Translations under genes and position numbers: made by a program
Origin: Tamarix chinensis
Taxonomy: Eukaryota; Streptophyta; Magnoliopsida; Caryophyllales; Tamaricaceae
Direction: 5' to 3'
Assembly: GCA_030549775.1 (NCBI GenBank)
Contig: CM060171.1
Location: forward strand, 3,278,001 to 3,342,000
DNA length: 64,000 bases
Shown here: in pieces, positions 1-11,727 of the stretch
Numbering within the stretch: position 1 is the first letter of the stretch
Layout: every line of letters starts with the position of its first letter
Notes under the pieces: generated by a model
Seen by the model: only the letters and a program-made list of their open reading frames with translations
Databases searched by the model: none
What the model was told of the DNA's origin: nothing

Positions 1-154
1 CACAGGTAAATGAATTATCCATCGGATAATATATATGTAACAGATATGGATATGAATGTATTAGTGGATTTCCGTTTGGAGTACAGGTACGAATTTTTTT
101 ATCGAATACGGGTATGGGTATACCTGCCCTAAACCGACTCCGTTTACATCCCTA
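1..154. mobile_element. 3' end of a hAT-type MITE, truncated by the window edge
   Basis: The block ends in CCGTTTACATCCCTA, the reverse complement of TAGGGATGTAAACGG, a terminus typical of plant non-autonomous hAT elements. The interior carries the usual degenerate GGGTATGGGTATACC-type sequence. The left end and left target duplication lie outside the window, so the 8-bp TSD cannot be checked. The call rests on the terminus alone. Confidence 0.55.
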
Positions 155-2175
155 TTGGGTCAGGTTTGGGTCGAGTACGCTCGTATTTCGGTGATTTCGT
201 ATTTGAGTTAATTTGAAAGATCAGGTTTGGGTTAACTTAATAAATCACGTCTTTTTAAGTTTTGATTGATCAGGTTAGATTCAGGCCGAACTAATCTTAA
301 ATCAAATTACTTTAGAATTAGGTTAAATCGAACATTAACTATTAACATTAATCTAACTCATTATCCTTGTAAGAAAAAATTGAGTTTAACTTTAAGTTAG
401 CACGTGATTACGTAGGCAAAAATTATAACTTTTTAATATTGTATTTTTACATAAAAAAAATCGATAAAATTAGAATTTTGTTAGTGAATAAGTAAGTTTC
501 TAATAAAAGTAAGAAAAATAAGTAGAATTTAAATAATAACAATATATTTTAAAAATCTTTAAATAAATAATAAGATATGTTTTTTATTTATTATCATAAC
601 TAATTAAAATCGAATTTGGTTTTGTTAAATCGGATCGGGATGATAGCGGGTCAGGTTGATAACAAATTGAATTAATGTGCATTACTAGTTAGGGTATGAT
701 CGGGTTTATGCGGGTTACAAGTTAGAGTCAGGTCACTTATATTCAGATTAACATCGTGTTGGATTAGTTTTGGATCGGCACAGATTGATGAATTTATTAG
801 ATTATATCGGATTAAATTATATATAATCGGACGGATTGGATCAATTTTTATCGGCTATAAGAATAACATATTATAAATCTATCTTACAAAAATATAAGCA
901 CTACAATTAAAAGATATTAATATTTTTTCAGACGATTATAATGAATCGGACTGAGCGAAGTATCTATCTTACAACAGACAACAATAATACTAGTACGATG
1001 GTACCCTGTCATAATTGTGAGTCCGCAAGTTTGGCAAGATTTCGCTGATGGTTTCATGATTTTACGCCAACTGTAGTAATCGAAAGAGGTGTTGCTCATC
1101 AGTGAAAACGGTAGAACTTTTTCTGCTTCCTTCAGCTCAAGGAATGTTGGTAAGTTATCCAAAAGTCAGAGTCCAACCGTAAACAGGCTGTTAAAATACA
1201 ACTCCAGAGTAAATCGAAGGTGCGGAGAAGGGAGGAGACTAAAAAGTTGGGACAGAGACTTGATTTGAAGTCCAACCCAACAGCAGCATCGTACCGAAGA
1301 CCAGCAGTTACAATCGCTAATTAGATGTGAAGATACCAGTACTGAGACTTGCAGTTGAGCCAATGCCGGTATAGGCAAGATAACTGGAATCATCTCTCAA
1401 CCAATGCGACTGATGCATATTCCATTCTCCAAGTGGTAGAGCGTGAAATAAGGGCCAAGAAAAAGACAGTTGGGATCAGATTACGGGAATACAGGTGCTT
1501 GGCTGAGGAGTTTTTAGTTTGCAAATAGAATCAGATTGCTTCTCAGTGAACAAGAGATGTGTTTATTAGCCTCTAATGCAGCCATCAAAAGTTGATCCAC
1601 TCCTTCTACTTCGATTAGATCCGTATAAAAATCTAAAAAGTTTATAAATCCTACCTGATCCGGATATAATTAATTCAACCTGAATTTAATCTTTAATTTG
1701 GGTTAATCCAACATCAATCCAATTTAATCATAATTTGACTTGATATTAATCTAAACTAAGTCTGGCCTAATATCAATTTGATATCGATCCGACCCAACAT
1801 CAATCCGATTTGACAAGATAAAAATTTAATAGTAATAAATTATGAAAAAAAAAATTACACACATTTTATTATTTATTTAAAGCTTTTAAAAATATATTAT
1901 TTTACTATTTTTTTTTTACTTTTACCATGGACATACTTTTCGATATTGATAACCTAATTTCACAATTTTTTCGGAACAAAAACACAACATTAAAAAAAGT
2001 TAGAATAATAAATAAGTAACAGTTAACAACATATTTTTAATTATATATTTAAATGAAGTCAAACTTAATACTTGTTTACGAATTTAATCAATTAAACTAA
2101 TTTAGTGATTAATATTCGATTTAATCCAAATATAAAGTGATCAGATTTGAAACTATCTCAACCCAACCCAACCAA
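155..2175. repeat. Foldback-like structure: two diverged inverted arms around a GC-richer core
   Basis: The left arm (roughly 160-850) and the reverse complement of the right arm (roughly 1640-2175) align by eye over several hundred bases. Shared landmarks, in the same order, are AAAAGTAA, TTTAAATAAATAATAA, TTAAATCGGAT and GATATCAAATTGA or close variants. The outer ends are TTGGGTCAGGTTTGGG on the left and, inverted, TTGGTTGGGTTGGG on the right. The arms are AT-rich with scattered GGGTCAGG/GGGTCGG motifs. It may be one long-TIR element carrying a captured fragment, or two independent insertions in opposite orientation. No clear target duplication was found. Confidence 0.5.
900..1640. pseudogene. 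Coding-like GC-richer island between the inverted arms, unidentified
   Basis: This island is clearly less AT-rich than its surroundings and has short open stretches with protein-like composition. On the + strand, about 1160-1324 encodes a Lys/Arg/Gln-rich peptide containing SKSKVRRREETKKL and ending at TAG. About 1430-1530 encodes a peptide containing EIRAKKKTVGIRL. On the minus strand, about 1670-1520 encodes DLIEVEGVDQLLMAALEA and then a stop. A GTAAGT donor-like site follows an open stretch near 1150. I do not recognise the family, and no continuous gene model can be built. It is most likely a captured or decayed gene fragment, or a retained exon cluster. Function unknown. Confidence 0.35.
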
Positions 2176-2357
2176 ATGTTATGGTATTTTAATTTTTCCA
2201 CATACTTTACCCTTGTAGTACATTTTCCACTTAATTTATCTAGTCATTAGTTAAGTCCATTAAAACTCAATAATATATTTATTTAAATGGACTAAAATGT
2301 ACTCCTCACCAACACTATGCATCTTCTCCATTCTTGCCCTCAAAGCATAGTACAATT

Positions 2358-2399
<42 letters not shown>

Positions 2400-2749
2400 G
2401 ATTAACATCACCAATGTTCATACTCCAACTATCACTAATACTCAATTAAAATAGGAATATTATATTAAACCTAACAAAAAAAGTGTATTGAACCCAATTT
2501 TCCCCCATCTGAATACGTTCATCCATTTTGTTTCAACCCATACAAGTGCTACTCGAGGACCACCCCACACTTTTAATCTCCATCATATTTATTGCCATCA
2601 TAATTAAAAACCACCTTTTACCTCATGTCATCTCCTTTGTTCTCCACCTTCTACCTCTTCCAATCCACACTCATGGTATGTGTTGAAGCTATTTCGAATG
2701 AAAACCTAAAATTCACTCAAATATCAAAGTTTTAATAGTTGTTGAGAAC
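2176..2749. other. AT-rich intergenic stretch with an (AT)n microsatellite
   Basis: An uninterrupted (AT)n run occupies about 2361-2394. The rest is AT-rich sequence ending at the LINE target site. No gene is seen. Confidence 0.6.
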
Positions 2750-2764
2750 AAAAATCTACATTTT
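2750..2764. repeat. Left target-site duplication of the LINE (15 bp)
   Basis: AAAAATCTACATTTT occurs here and again at 7722-7736, directly flanking the LINE. Its length and its position next to the A-tail fit target-primed reverse transcription. Confidence 0.85.
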
Positions 2765-2860
2765 AAAAGTGATTGGTGTTATTAAAAAGATTTCAGACGC
2801 ACGTAGAACGCGCCTCACGCGCTCGTCTCCCGCTCCTCACTGTGTGATTGTTCACTAGCT
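2765..2860 (+). promoter_or_regulatory. LINE 5' UTR, probable internal promoter
   Basis: These 96 bases lie between the 5' TSD and the ORF1 start. They contain a CpG-rich stretch (ACGCACGTAGAACGCGCC, then CGCGCTCGTC) that contrasts with the AT-rich flank. L1-type elements carry an internal RNA polymerase II promoter in this position. Promoter activity is inferred from family knowledge. Confidence 0.4.
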
Positions 2861-4288
2861 ATGGCTCGAAAGAAATTGATGAAGAAATCTCTACGTAGTG
2901 ATCTGAATGGCTCTTCCCCTATTGATTCTTCTCCGATTGAGATGTCTGCGAAAGGTCAATTACAGGGTGGCGAATGTAGTGATGGAAAGATTAAATTCCC
3001 TAACAGTCCGATTCGATCAGGTAAAATCAATGATTTTGTGCCGATTGATTCAAACCCTAATGCGAAGATTTCTTCATCTTCTCCTGTGGAATCTATCTGT
3101 TTGGCGCTGGATGATAATTTTGACACTACTGTTGATGCTCAAGAAATTTCGAATCCCTTGTCTCCTGCTGATGGGGATATCCCTCTCTCTAGCCATAAAC
3201 CTGAGACTATGCAACAGATGAATTGGAAAGATGTCCTTGCTTCAAATCGTGGACCGGACATGGGAATTGCCCTGAAATTTATTCCACCTACCATTGTTGA
3301 TGGAATATCCCATGCTGAATTACAGGCAAATGAAATTGAGGGGGAAAAAGATCGTTGGAGACATACCCTCATAGCTTATATTGCTGGACACAGATTGCCT
3401 TATAAACAAATGTTGAATTTCATTCAAGCCAAATGGACATTCCTGTCAGCATTGCCTGAAGTATTATCTCATGACTTTGGTTATTACCTTTTGCATTTTA
3501 ATACAGAACAGGATTTGCATGTTGTTCTGGAAAAACCATATTGGAATATAGGTATTAGACCTATGATCTTAAGGAGATGGCATCCAGGACTACAAATGAC
3601 CCCTTTTGATTGGAATATTATGCCATTGTGGGTTAATTTCCCAGGCCTTCCCCTGCATTTATGGTCAATGGATTCACTTAGTCGTATTGGAAGTTTACTT
3701 GGAACTCCTATCTGTGCTGATGGTTTTACAGCAACCAGGGGGATAATTTCTTTCCCTAGATTGTTGATTGAGACTGATATAAGCAGGGCCTTGCCCAGAG
3801 AGGTACCCATTTATCTCCCGGATGGATGTATATTGAAGCAGAAGGTTGCATTTGAATGGAAACCTCCATTCCGTACTCACTGCAATACGACTTGGCATAC
3901 TAAAACTTTTTGTAGGCATGCTAAACATGCAAGAACCAAGATGGATACTCAACAAAAGGTGTGGGTGAGGAAACAGGACCTAAATAAGGGTGTGGAAATA
4001 ACCCCAGTTGATAATCACCTGTTTGAGGAGGCCAAGAAGGAAACTGTTTCAAATGGTAAAGTGTTGGAACAAATGCCCACAGGAAATGTTGTACCTGTAT
4101 CCGAGCCTGCAAACTCTACCATTCAGATCCAAAAACAACAGGGGAGCTTACTGACTGAAAACACTGACTCTCTAGTTTACCCATTGACTTCTCATCGTTC
4201 ACCACAATTTGACCATGCATTACTGCATCAATTAATTGCTGGGACAGTGGATAGAGGCGGAGGCTCTTCCTCCTCTATTATTCAATGA
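2861..4288 (+). CDS. LINE ORF1: gag-like DUF4283 / zinc-knuckle RNA-binding protein
   Basis: This is an uninterrupted 475-codon frame. ORF1 proteins of plant L1 elements bind the element RNA and form the ribonucleoprotein needed for retrotransposition. The first ~150 residues are Ser/Pro-rich and low in complexity. A DUF4283-like domain spans roughly residues 160-300 (near RWRHTLIAYIAG, then a conserved MPLWVNFPGLPLHLW segment). A CCHC-type knuckle should follow near residues 340-358, but it reads FRTHCNTTWHTKTFC. The expected first Cys is Arg and the FGH core is altered, so nucleic-acid binding there is probably lost. The stop overlaps the ORF2 start in an ATGA. The start was chosen because it is the first ATG after the leader. 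Confidence 0.85.
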   Translation: MARKKLMKKSLRSDLNGSSPIDSSPIEMSAKGQLQGGECSDGKIKFPNSPIRSGKINDFVPIDSNPNAKISSSSPVESICLALDDNFDTTVDAQEISNPLSPADGDIPLSSHKPETMQQMNWKDVLASNRGPDMGIALKFIPPTIVDGISHAELQANEIEGEKDRWRHTLIAYIAGHRLPYKQMLNFIQAKWTFLSALPEVLSHDFGYYLLHFNTEQDLHVVLEKPYWNIGIRPMILRRWHPGLQMTPFDWNIMPLWVNFPGLPLHLWSMDSLSRIGSLLGTPICADGFTATRGIISFPRLLIETDISRALPREVPIYLPDGCILKQKVAFEWKPPFRTHCNTTWHTKTFCRHAKHARTKMDTQQKVWVRKQDLNKGVEITPVDNHLFEEAKKETVSNGKVLEQMPTGNVVPVSEPANSTIQIQKQQGSLLTENTDSLVYPLTSHRSPQFDHALLHQLIAGTVDRGGGSSSSIIQ

Positions 4289-7200
4289 ATTTGCTATCAT
4301 GGAACATTAGAGGGTTAAACAAAACCCTCAAGCACAAGGAGATTAGATCTCTTGTGCGTAATCATGATGTGGGTATTATTGGTTTGCTGGAAACAAGAGT
4401 TAAGGTGCAAAATGTTGATAGAATATGTAAAAAGTTAAATTTGAACTGGGATCTCATGCATAATTACCAGTGGCATGGTAATGGTAGGGTATGGGTGCTC
4501 TGGAACTCTGATTTATATAGCATTGATCACTTGGACTCCTGTGCACAGGGTATTCATTGTAAAGTTACTTGCAAAAAACTGAATATATGGTTTTATTTGA
4601 CTATGGTCTATGCTCTTAACTCTGGAACCCAAAGAAGAGAACTATGGGCCTGGCTGAATCTTATTAGCACAAACCTTTTTAGGCCTTGGCTCATTATGGG
4701 GGATTTTAATGTGGTTCTAAATGCAAGGAAAAGTTAGGGGGAAACATAGATCAACAAGATGTGGATGAGTTTTGCAGATGTCTCCATGATTGTGGTTTGT
4801 CTGATATACCTTTTACTGGAGACATGTATACTTGGTCCAACTTGCAATTAGCTGCAACCAGAATTTGGTGCAAATTGGATAGAGGTTTATGCAATGGTTA
4901 TTGGTTTGATCAAATACCTAGCAGTTATATTGATGCTCTCCAAAGCCCTGTTTCTGACCACTCTCCCCTACTGTTGCATTTACAAACTGCAACTTCTAAG
5001 AAGAACTCCTCCTTTAAATTTATAAATTTTTGGACTGACAGAGAGGACTTCCTACCTCTGGTAAAGGAAATTTGGTGCACAAAGATTGATGGTAGCCCAT
5101 GCTATAGAATTATCCATAAGCTTAAGCTTCTTAAGCATAAGTTGTGTGCTCTGAATGTCTCAAAGGGTCATGTATCCAGTCAAGCTAATCAAGCATGGAA
5201 GGAATGGGAGTCTGCTAGGAATCTTTTATCTACAGATCACACTAATCAGGATTATATCAGCCAGGAAAGACAATCAACTTTGATATGGTCCAGAAGAGCT
5301 AGGGATGAGGAGAGCTTCTATCAACAGAAAGCAAAAATTACTCACATCAAGTTGGGAGATCAGAACACAAAATATTTCTATTCCCTTACCAAGGCAAGGA
5401 ATCGACATAATCATATTCATAAAATCATAACTGATACTGATTTTGTCCTTCTTGGAGAGGATGATATAATTCAATCCATCACTGCATTCTATAAAGATCT
5501 GCTTGGTAAATCCACTCCTACCATCCAGAATATAAAAACTAGCATATGCCAGGATGGTCCTCTTCTATCCCAGGCAAGTGCCATATGTTTGTTGGAAATT
5601 CCCACAGTGTAGGAGATTAAGAAAGCAATTTTTGAGATGGGGGACTTAAAAGCCCCAGGTCTAGATGGATTCAATGCTTTCTTTTTTAAGCAAACCTGGG
5701 CCATCATTGGAGATGAAATCTGTGCTGCTGTTCAACTTTTCTGGAAAACAAACTTTTTGCTGAAACAGATCAATCACACCTCTCTCACTCTCATTCCCAA
5801 AATCTCAGGTGCATCTAGAATCAAAGACTTTCGTCCCATTGCATGCTGCAATGTTTTATACAAGATTTTTTCCAAGGTCCTTGCAAATAAATTGCAGAAA
5901 GTGGTACATGAAATTGTGGATAGGTCACAAGCTGCTTTTATCAAGGATAGGGGCTTATATGATAATGTCCTAATGGCCTCTGAAATCCTCAAGCATTATA
6001 ACAGGAAACATATGATTCCTAGGTTGATGTTGAAGATTGACTTACAAAAGGCATATGACACTCTAGAATGGGGATTTCTCAAACAAGTCCTTCTGTCTTT
6101 TCATTTCCCCTGGCAATTTGTTGATTTGATAATACAGTGCATTTCTACTGTCAGGCACTCCATTAACATTAATGGTCCTCTGTCTCCTCCTTTCTTGAGC
6201 AGAAGAGGGCTACGTCAAGGTGATCCTATATCTCCCTATCTTTTTGTGCTTGCTATGGAATATTTACATAGATCTTTAAAGCAGCTATGGAATAAAGTGG
6301 GTTTCAAAGGACATCCTGGATGTAATGTTCTGAAGATTATTGATCTCACTTTTGCTGATGACCTCCTCATTTTCTGTCGAGGAGATATGATTTCTGCAAC
6401 TTATCTACATGAGGCCCTACTTGAGTTCTCCTCTTGTTCTGCTTTGCAAATTAATCCTTGTAAAACATCTCTATATTGCTGTGGAGTTTCTGCTGAGACA
6501 AAAAATGCAATACAGGGTTTATTTGCTTGTGCAGAAGGTATTTTTCCTTTTAGATACCTGGGGATCCCTCTGGATAATACTTATCTTGGCATCCATCATC
6601 ATCAAGGGCTTCTGGATAAACTCCTCTCCCAGGTGAAGCACTAGTCCAGCAAGTTACTTAGCTATGCTGGGAGAGTTCAGCTAATAAATTATGTGCTCAT
6701 GGGTACCATAAGATTTTGGTCCCAAATCTTGCTATTCCCTGCAGGAGTTGTCAAATATATTGAGAGAATTTGCAGGAAGTTTCTATGGTCAGGTAATATG
6801 GAAAAACATACTGCTTTGGTGTCTTGGAGGGAGGTATGTCTACCCAAACAAGAAGGTGGTCTAGGCATTCATCACATTTTCAGATGGAATATTGCAGCAA
6901 TGGGGAAATGGTTGTGGCACATATTTCATCACAAAGAGGGTTTGTGGATAAAATGGGTTCATGGATACTACATTAAAAATAGACAAATCCAGGATGTTGA
7001 AGTTAAGATGCATCAATCTTGGATTTTTAGATGTGTCCTGAAGCTCGGGACTCATTTGTTTTCTGCAATTAACAGTGGTCAGTGTGGTGTTGATAAATAT
7101 CATATACACAGAGCCTATGATCTTATTCGTGCCAGAAATGATATACAACCTTGGTTTCCTTTTGTTTGGAATCATGATGGTGTTCCTAGCCATAAATTTA

Positions 7201-7631
7201 TTGTTTGGCTAGTTGTACGTAATGCACTTCTCACTAGAGCCAGATTATCCCAATGGATGCCTACTATTCATAATTCTTGTGGTATTTGTGGAACACATGA
7301 AGAGTCCTTAGATCATTTATTTGTCCACTGCTCTTATGCCAGGTTATGTTGGCAACAGGTATTATGCTGGTTAGATCTACACTTCTATCCGCAGGACTGG
7401 AAAAGTTTCATTGATCGAATGGCTGAGTATCATGACCATCATTCAGCATATGTCAGGCTTGTCAGAGGCACTATTGCTACTAGAATTTACTACATTTGGA
7501 GAACCTGTAATCTTGCTGTTTTCATATTACAGGTTACCCGGCCTAGACTAGTAGTTACGGAGATCATTGGTAGGATTCATATGAGATTATCTTTGTGTAG
7601 TAGGAATAAGGCATCTCTTACCCTATTTTGA
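4285..7631 (+). pseudogene. LINE ORF2: endonuclease-reverse transcriptase with frameshift and two stops
   Basis: ORF2 nicks target DNA and reverse-transcribes the element RNA. It begins with LLSWNIRGLNK of the EEP endonuclease fold; further EEP motifs are LLETRV, GDFNVVL and SDHSPLLLHL. The reverse transcriptase occupies about 5740-6570, with SRIKDFRPIACCN, KIDLQKAYD, RRGLRQGDPISPYLF and the catalytic FADDLLIF at about 6351. A zf-RVT domain (HKFIVWLVVRNALL, CGICG, HLFVHCSYARLCW) lies near 7190-7350. Lesions: a frameshift near 4735-4741, a TAG at 5610 in the same frame as the downstream RT, and a TAG at 6642 where this motif normally has Trp. The domain order matches plant L1 elements without RNase H. 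Confidence 0.9.
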
Positions 7632-7721
7632 TCGCTGGGCTTAATTGTAAGCACAGCCTTGACTTTGTATCTTCTCTTTCCATTTTTGGTATATATATAT
7701 ATCTCATTCATTTACCAAAAA
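7632..7721 (+). other. LINE 3' UTR and A-tail
   Basis: A short, U-rich 3' UTR with a TATATATATAT run near 7691 leads into the A-run at 7717-7726. The right copy of the 15-bp TSD starts inside that run. Confidence 0.75.
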
Positions 7722-7736
7722 AAAAATCTACATTTT
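7722..7736. repeat. Right target-site duplication of the LINE
   Basis: AAAAATCTACATTTT is identical to 2750-2764. The leading As are shared with the A-tail. Confidence 0.85.
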
Positions 7737-8542
7737 GCTCAAAAAAAGAGTAGGTGTCATCGAATCTAGAAGATCTACCCTCAACAATCATTAATTTATT
7801 CATCTTCTGTTGATGTGCTTTAGATTATGAAACATGTCCTCACCTTCAATTCACTTTATTCAATACCAATCAAGCTAGACTCGAAGCCTTTGCAAATTCA
7901 TCTAGGATCACATTATTAACTTTAGTATGGAACAAGGTATGCAGTGGCCAACTCTTACGCAAGCTTTAGCTAACAATCCGAGTAAAATAGTTTCATCCGT
8001 CATTCTCTCTCAATCCTTTATTTTGGTTTCTCAACTAATTTGAGTGTCAATTAAGACAATCTCTTTTAAGCTTTGGTAATTTTGCATTTCCAATTGTGTT
8101 AGTTGTTGATAGAGGATGGAATGAATTGTTATTAGACTAGATATTCTTTATGTTTCTATTCACTGTAGATTTAAAGTTTAATAAGGTGTGGAGTTTTTCG
8201 ACGAGCTTTTAACAACACAGGTGTTCCCTTTCCTTAGTTAATAAGGGGGTTATATTATTATCATAGTTTGAGATTTGGTTGTAGGGGCTCAAGGAATGGT
8301 ACCACCAGTTGCAGGGTTCAAAAAATTTGGTTGCACCACAGGGATGTTTTGATTACAAGGGATGATGTTGGAGAACTAATCATAGTTGTTAAACTGTCAA
8401 TTTGGATCTTACAATTCTATGATACAAAATAAACTAAATGATCCACAATTCTAGGTTAGAATCTTAAAGTTATAGAATTGTAGTTAGATCTTATGACCGT
8501 ATATAAGATGAGTAGAATCTTAAGATCCTAGTTAGAATATAT
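7737..8542. other. Intergenic flank, no gene seen
   Basis: AT-rich sequence downstream of the LINE. From about 8390 to 8540 there is a degenerate repeat of TTAGAATCTTA/AAGATCCTAG-type words, possibly an old MITE, but its ends were not found. Confidence 0.5.
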
Positions 8543-9299
8543 TTTAATGCCCTAAATTTTACTATTAAAATTTTTAATTTTTTGCAACACCCCCAAATTA
8601 CTACTAAAAAATTTCGTTTAATTTAAAAGAGTTTAGCGGAAACGAGCAGATAAAACGGTAAATTTGGGGGCATTACCGCCACACTTAGTACCAGATCGAT
8701 TCACTCCTACTGACCCGATACTAAGTGCTAAGGCTAAATAAGATTGATTGTCAAGTACAATTCGTTAATAAAACACTGGTCATTAGCAAAACACAAGTCA
8801 TACAGATCAGAGTGCGAAAATCAAAGGTTACAATTCAAAAGTACAGTTATAAAGTACCAAATGTTAGAGGACGTAATACAGAGGAATAAAATGAAATAAA
8901 ATAATACAGAGAAACAAGACGGATGATGGACTCCGGCCACGTCACTCTCGACCCCCAAGCCAGGTCCAGGCTCGACTCTCAGCCCTGCCCGATGCCTCGT
9001 AAGCATCGTAGGCATCGAAGACATCGCCCCTACCTATAAAAACTCAGACGGGTCTTCTGCTTGTGGAAATGAGCAGCACCAATGAAATGGGTGATCAGTA
9101 CGCTACATACTGATTAAGGTAACAGATGCACTAAGGCCCACATACACAGAGATACATGACATAGCAGACATGGCATAATTACGTAGATAGCATGCAATAA
9201 CACAGATAAACAATACCGGTTATGAACCAGATCACTTTTTCATTAGATCTCTGATAATTATAATCGATTCACATCATAGTATTTATCAATCCATGTGAG

Positions 9300-9640
9300 T
9301 GCGGGAACCCCACTATTATAGCCGGTGGAACGGTCATGAGGGTCATGCCCTGCCACTATTATAGCGGGTGGACCGGTCATGAGGGTAACATACCCTGCCA
9401 CTATTATTTGCCGGTGGACCGGTCTGACCCCGACTCACAAGGTGTTCCACTATAAATATTCGTATATTTCCATGTCTTATCATTATTATGATTGGTTTGT
9501 TGAGCACGGAATCCCCCACTATTATAGCCGGTGGAACGGTCATGAGGGCACATGCCCTGCCACTATTATAGCTGGTGGACCGGTCACGAGGGTAACATAC
9601 CCTGCCACTATTATTCGCTGGTGGACCGGTCTGGGTCCGG
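9300..9640. repeat. Six copies of a ~26-bp CCACTATTAT...CCGGTGGACCGGTC motif in LTR A
   Basis: Copies start near 9309, 9353, 9397, 9516, 9560 and 9605. They form two blocks of three at ~44-bp spacing, offset by ~207 bp. CCGGTGGACCGG is almost self-complementary and could form small hairpins. The same arrangement recurs in LTR B. The open frames here on both strands are only a product of this periodicity. Confidence 0.8.
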
Positions 9641-10959
9641 CTCAACATCTTTCTCTGTAAGTGATTAATATCTTAACGTATCTTATTCGAAAGAAAATCA
9701 CCCTTGACATGCATGGCTAACTATATCCGCCCTTATCCTCCCAGGAGGGCCTGTCCCATATCTTGAGACTTCTGCACCTCCTAACCTGCCTCGACATCCT
9801 TCCCTTCCATTTTCTCACACCGGAAACCCAACTTCTAAGTGTGTGGGTCAGGGCACACCACCTTATACCCCAAGGTCTACTCACCACCTTACCCTAGGGT
9901 TTTCACCAGAAACCTTAATCTGGGCCTATGCGGCCCTTCCTTCTCTACCTCGCACAACCCACACTATTTTAACGCCCCATGTGTCATGACCTTCAGACTC
10001 AACTCTCCCCTCATACCTCGCTCCTCCTCGTTTATTTTTATTATTTTCTTTTTCTTTTTCCACCTTCTCAAATTAGGGTTTGGGGAGGTCCCTAGGTAAC
10101 CCTTATATTATCCTACGTACTATTTTTTACCTCGAGCCTCCAGACTCCCAAACAGACCTTCCATTACCTTCCCCACGTCCCAAAGTAACTTTCCATACGT
10201 AAGGTTCGCCCCATGCGGACCTTAACCTCCCCATGCAAACCCCTCGATCTCCACCCTGCCAAACCCTATTATTTCCATGCAAACCCTAGTTCTCCCATGT
10301 AACCTTAGTTTCTCCCACTCTTCCATTTTATTTAATTCCCCTTTTTCTCATCCATTTACGGATCACAGATTACCTAGATCATCCTTACTTACGTTAGCCA
10401 ACTTACTTCCCCTTGGTTATCTTAATCTCTCATTTTTCTCTTTCATGCCCCCATTCCATAACACCTCATCAAATAACCTATCATGCATGTCCTAAGGGTC
10501 ACATCACATCACATCATATTTGTAGCATATCCATATTAGCACATACCAGACAAGAGCATGAGAACATACCTTAGTTTCGTACTGCGCTACACAATAAAAC
10601 AGATAACATATAGCATACAGCATATAAAGGCATCTAAGACAAGTAAAACACATAATACACAGGCGGCCTTAGTTACGTCCTTACCTAAATCGGCGCCACG
10701 CTTGGAGCACGCTCCTACGCCTCCTAGGGGCTTTGACCCGGTTCACCTATAAGAGGGAAATACTAAGGGTCAATCTCCCTCTACTAGAATTACCATAATT
10801 TTCCTATCTTACCCCTATCATGACCTAATACTAAGGCTAATATTAATAATAGTAGTTTATAATTGAAAGGTAGGGTTATTATTATTCTCAAGGTAGTTAA
10901 ACAAATGACCACTAATCAAAGTAAGTCTTAGTAAAATCCAGAGCATTAAAGTAAGGGTT

Positions 10960-11281
10960 TTAATATTACTAATAATAATATTATTAATAATAATAAGAAT
11001 ACTAATAATAATAATAATAATAATAACAACAATAATAATAATTATAATGATAATAATGATGATAATAATAATTGAAATCGTAGTAGTATCAGTAATAATA
11101 ATATTAATGGTAATAATAATAATAACAACAACAATGATCACGATAATAATAATAATAATAGTAATAATACAAATAATAATAAGAATACTATAAATAATAA
11201 TAATAGAGATAATAACAATGATAATAATAGTTAGAATAATAAACAGATTAATACTAATACTAATAATAATAATAGTAGGAG

Positions 11282-11334
<53 letters not shown>

Positions 11335-11454
11335 GTGGAAATACTAATCATAATAAGAATACTAAAAATAATAATATTAAATAATAATAATAATAAGGAT
11401 AATAATGATAGTAATAATAGTTAAAGTAATATATATATATATAGTAAATATAAC

Positions 11455-11512
<58 letters not shown>

Positions 11513-11634
11513 TTGATAACCATAATAATAATAATAATAATGATGATGATGATGATACTAAGGGTAAGAACAATAAGAATAATAGTAACCATAACCACCT
11601 TAACCATAATAATAATAATAACGATAATGATAAC

Positions 11635-11667
<33 letters not shown>

Positions 11668-11684
11668 AATAATAGTAAGAATAC

Positions 11685-11727
<43 letters not shown>

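Larger units (their letters stand above)
2765..7726 (+). mobile_element. Near full-length L1-type LINE (non-LTR retrotransposon)
   Basis: The element holds a short GC-rich 5' leader, ORF1 (DUF4283 and degenerate zinc knuckle), ORF2 (endonuclease/exonuclease/phosphatase fold, reverse transcriptase, zf-RVT), a short 3' UTR and an A-run. A 15-bp direct repeat bounds it exactly (2750-2764 and 7722-7736), so the copy appears complete at both ends. The A-run partly overlaps the right TSD, so the exact 3' end is ambiguous by a few bases. There is no RNase H domain. One frameshift and two nonsense codons in ORF2 make it non-autonomous. The exact TSD and the low number of lesions suggest a fairly young insertion. 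Confidence 0.92.

Noticed and set aside
9343..9660. Frames with repeated peptide blocks on both strands
   Set aside because: They arise from the six-copy DNA motif array.
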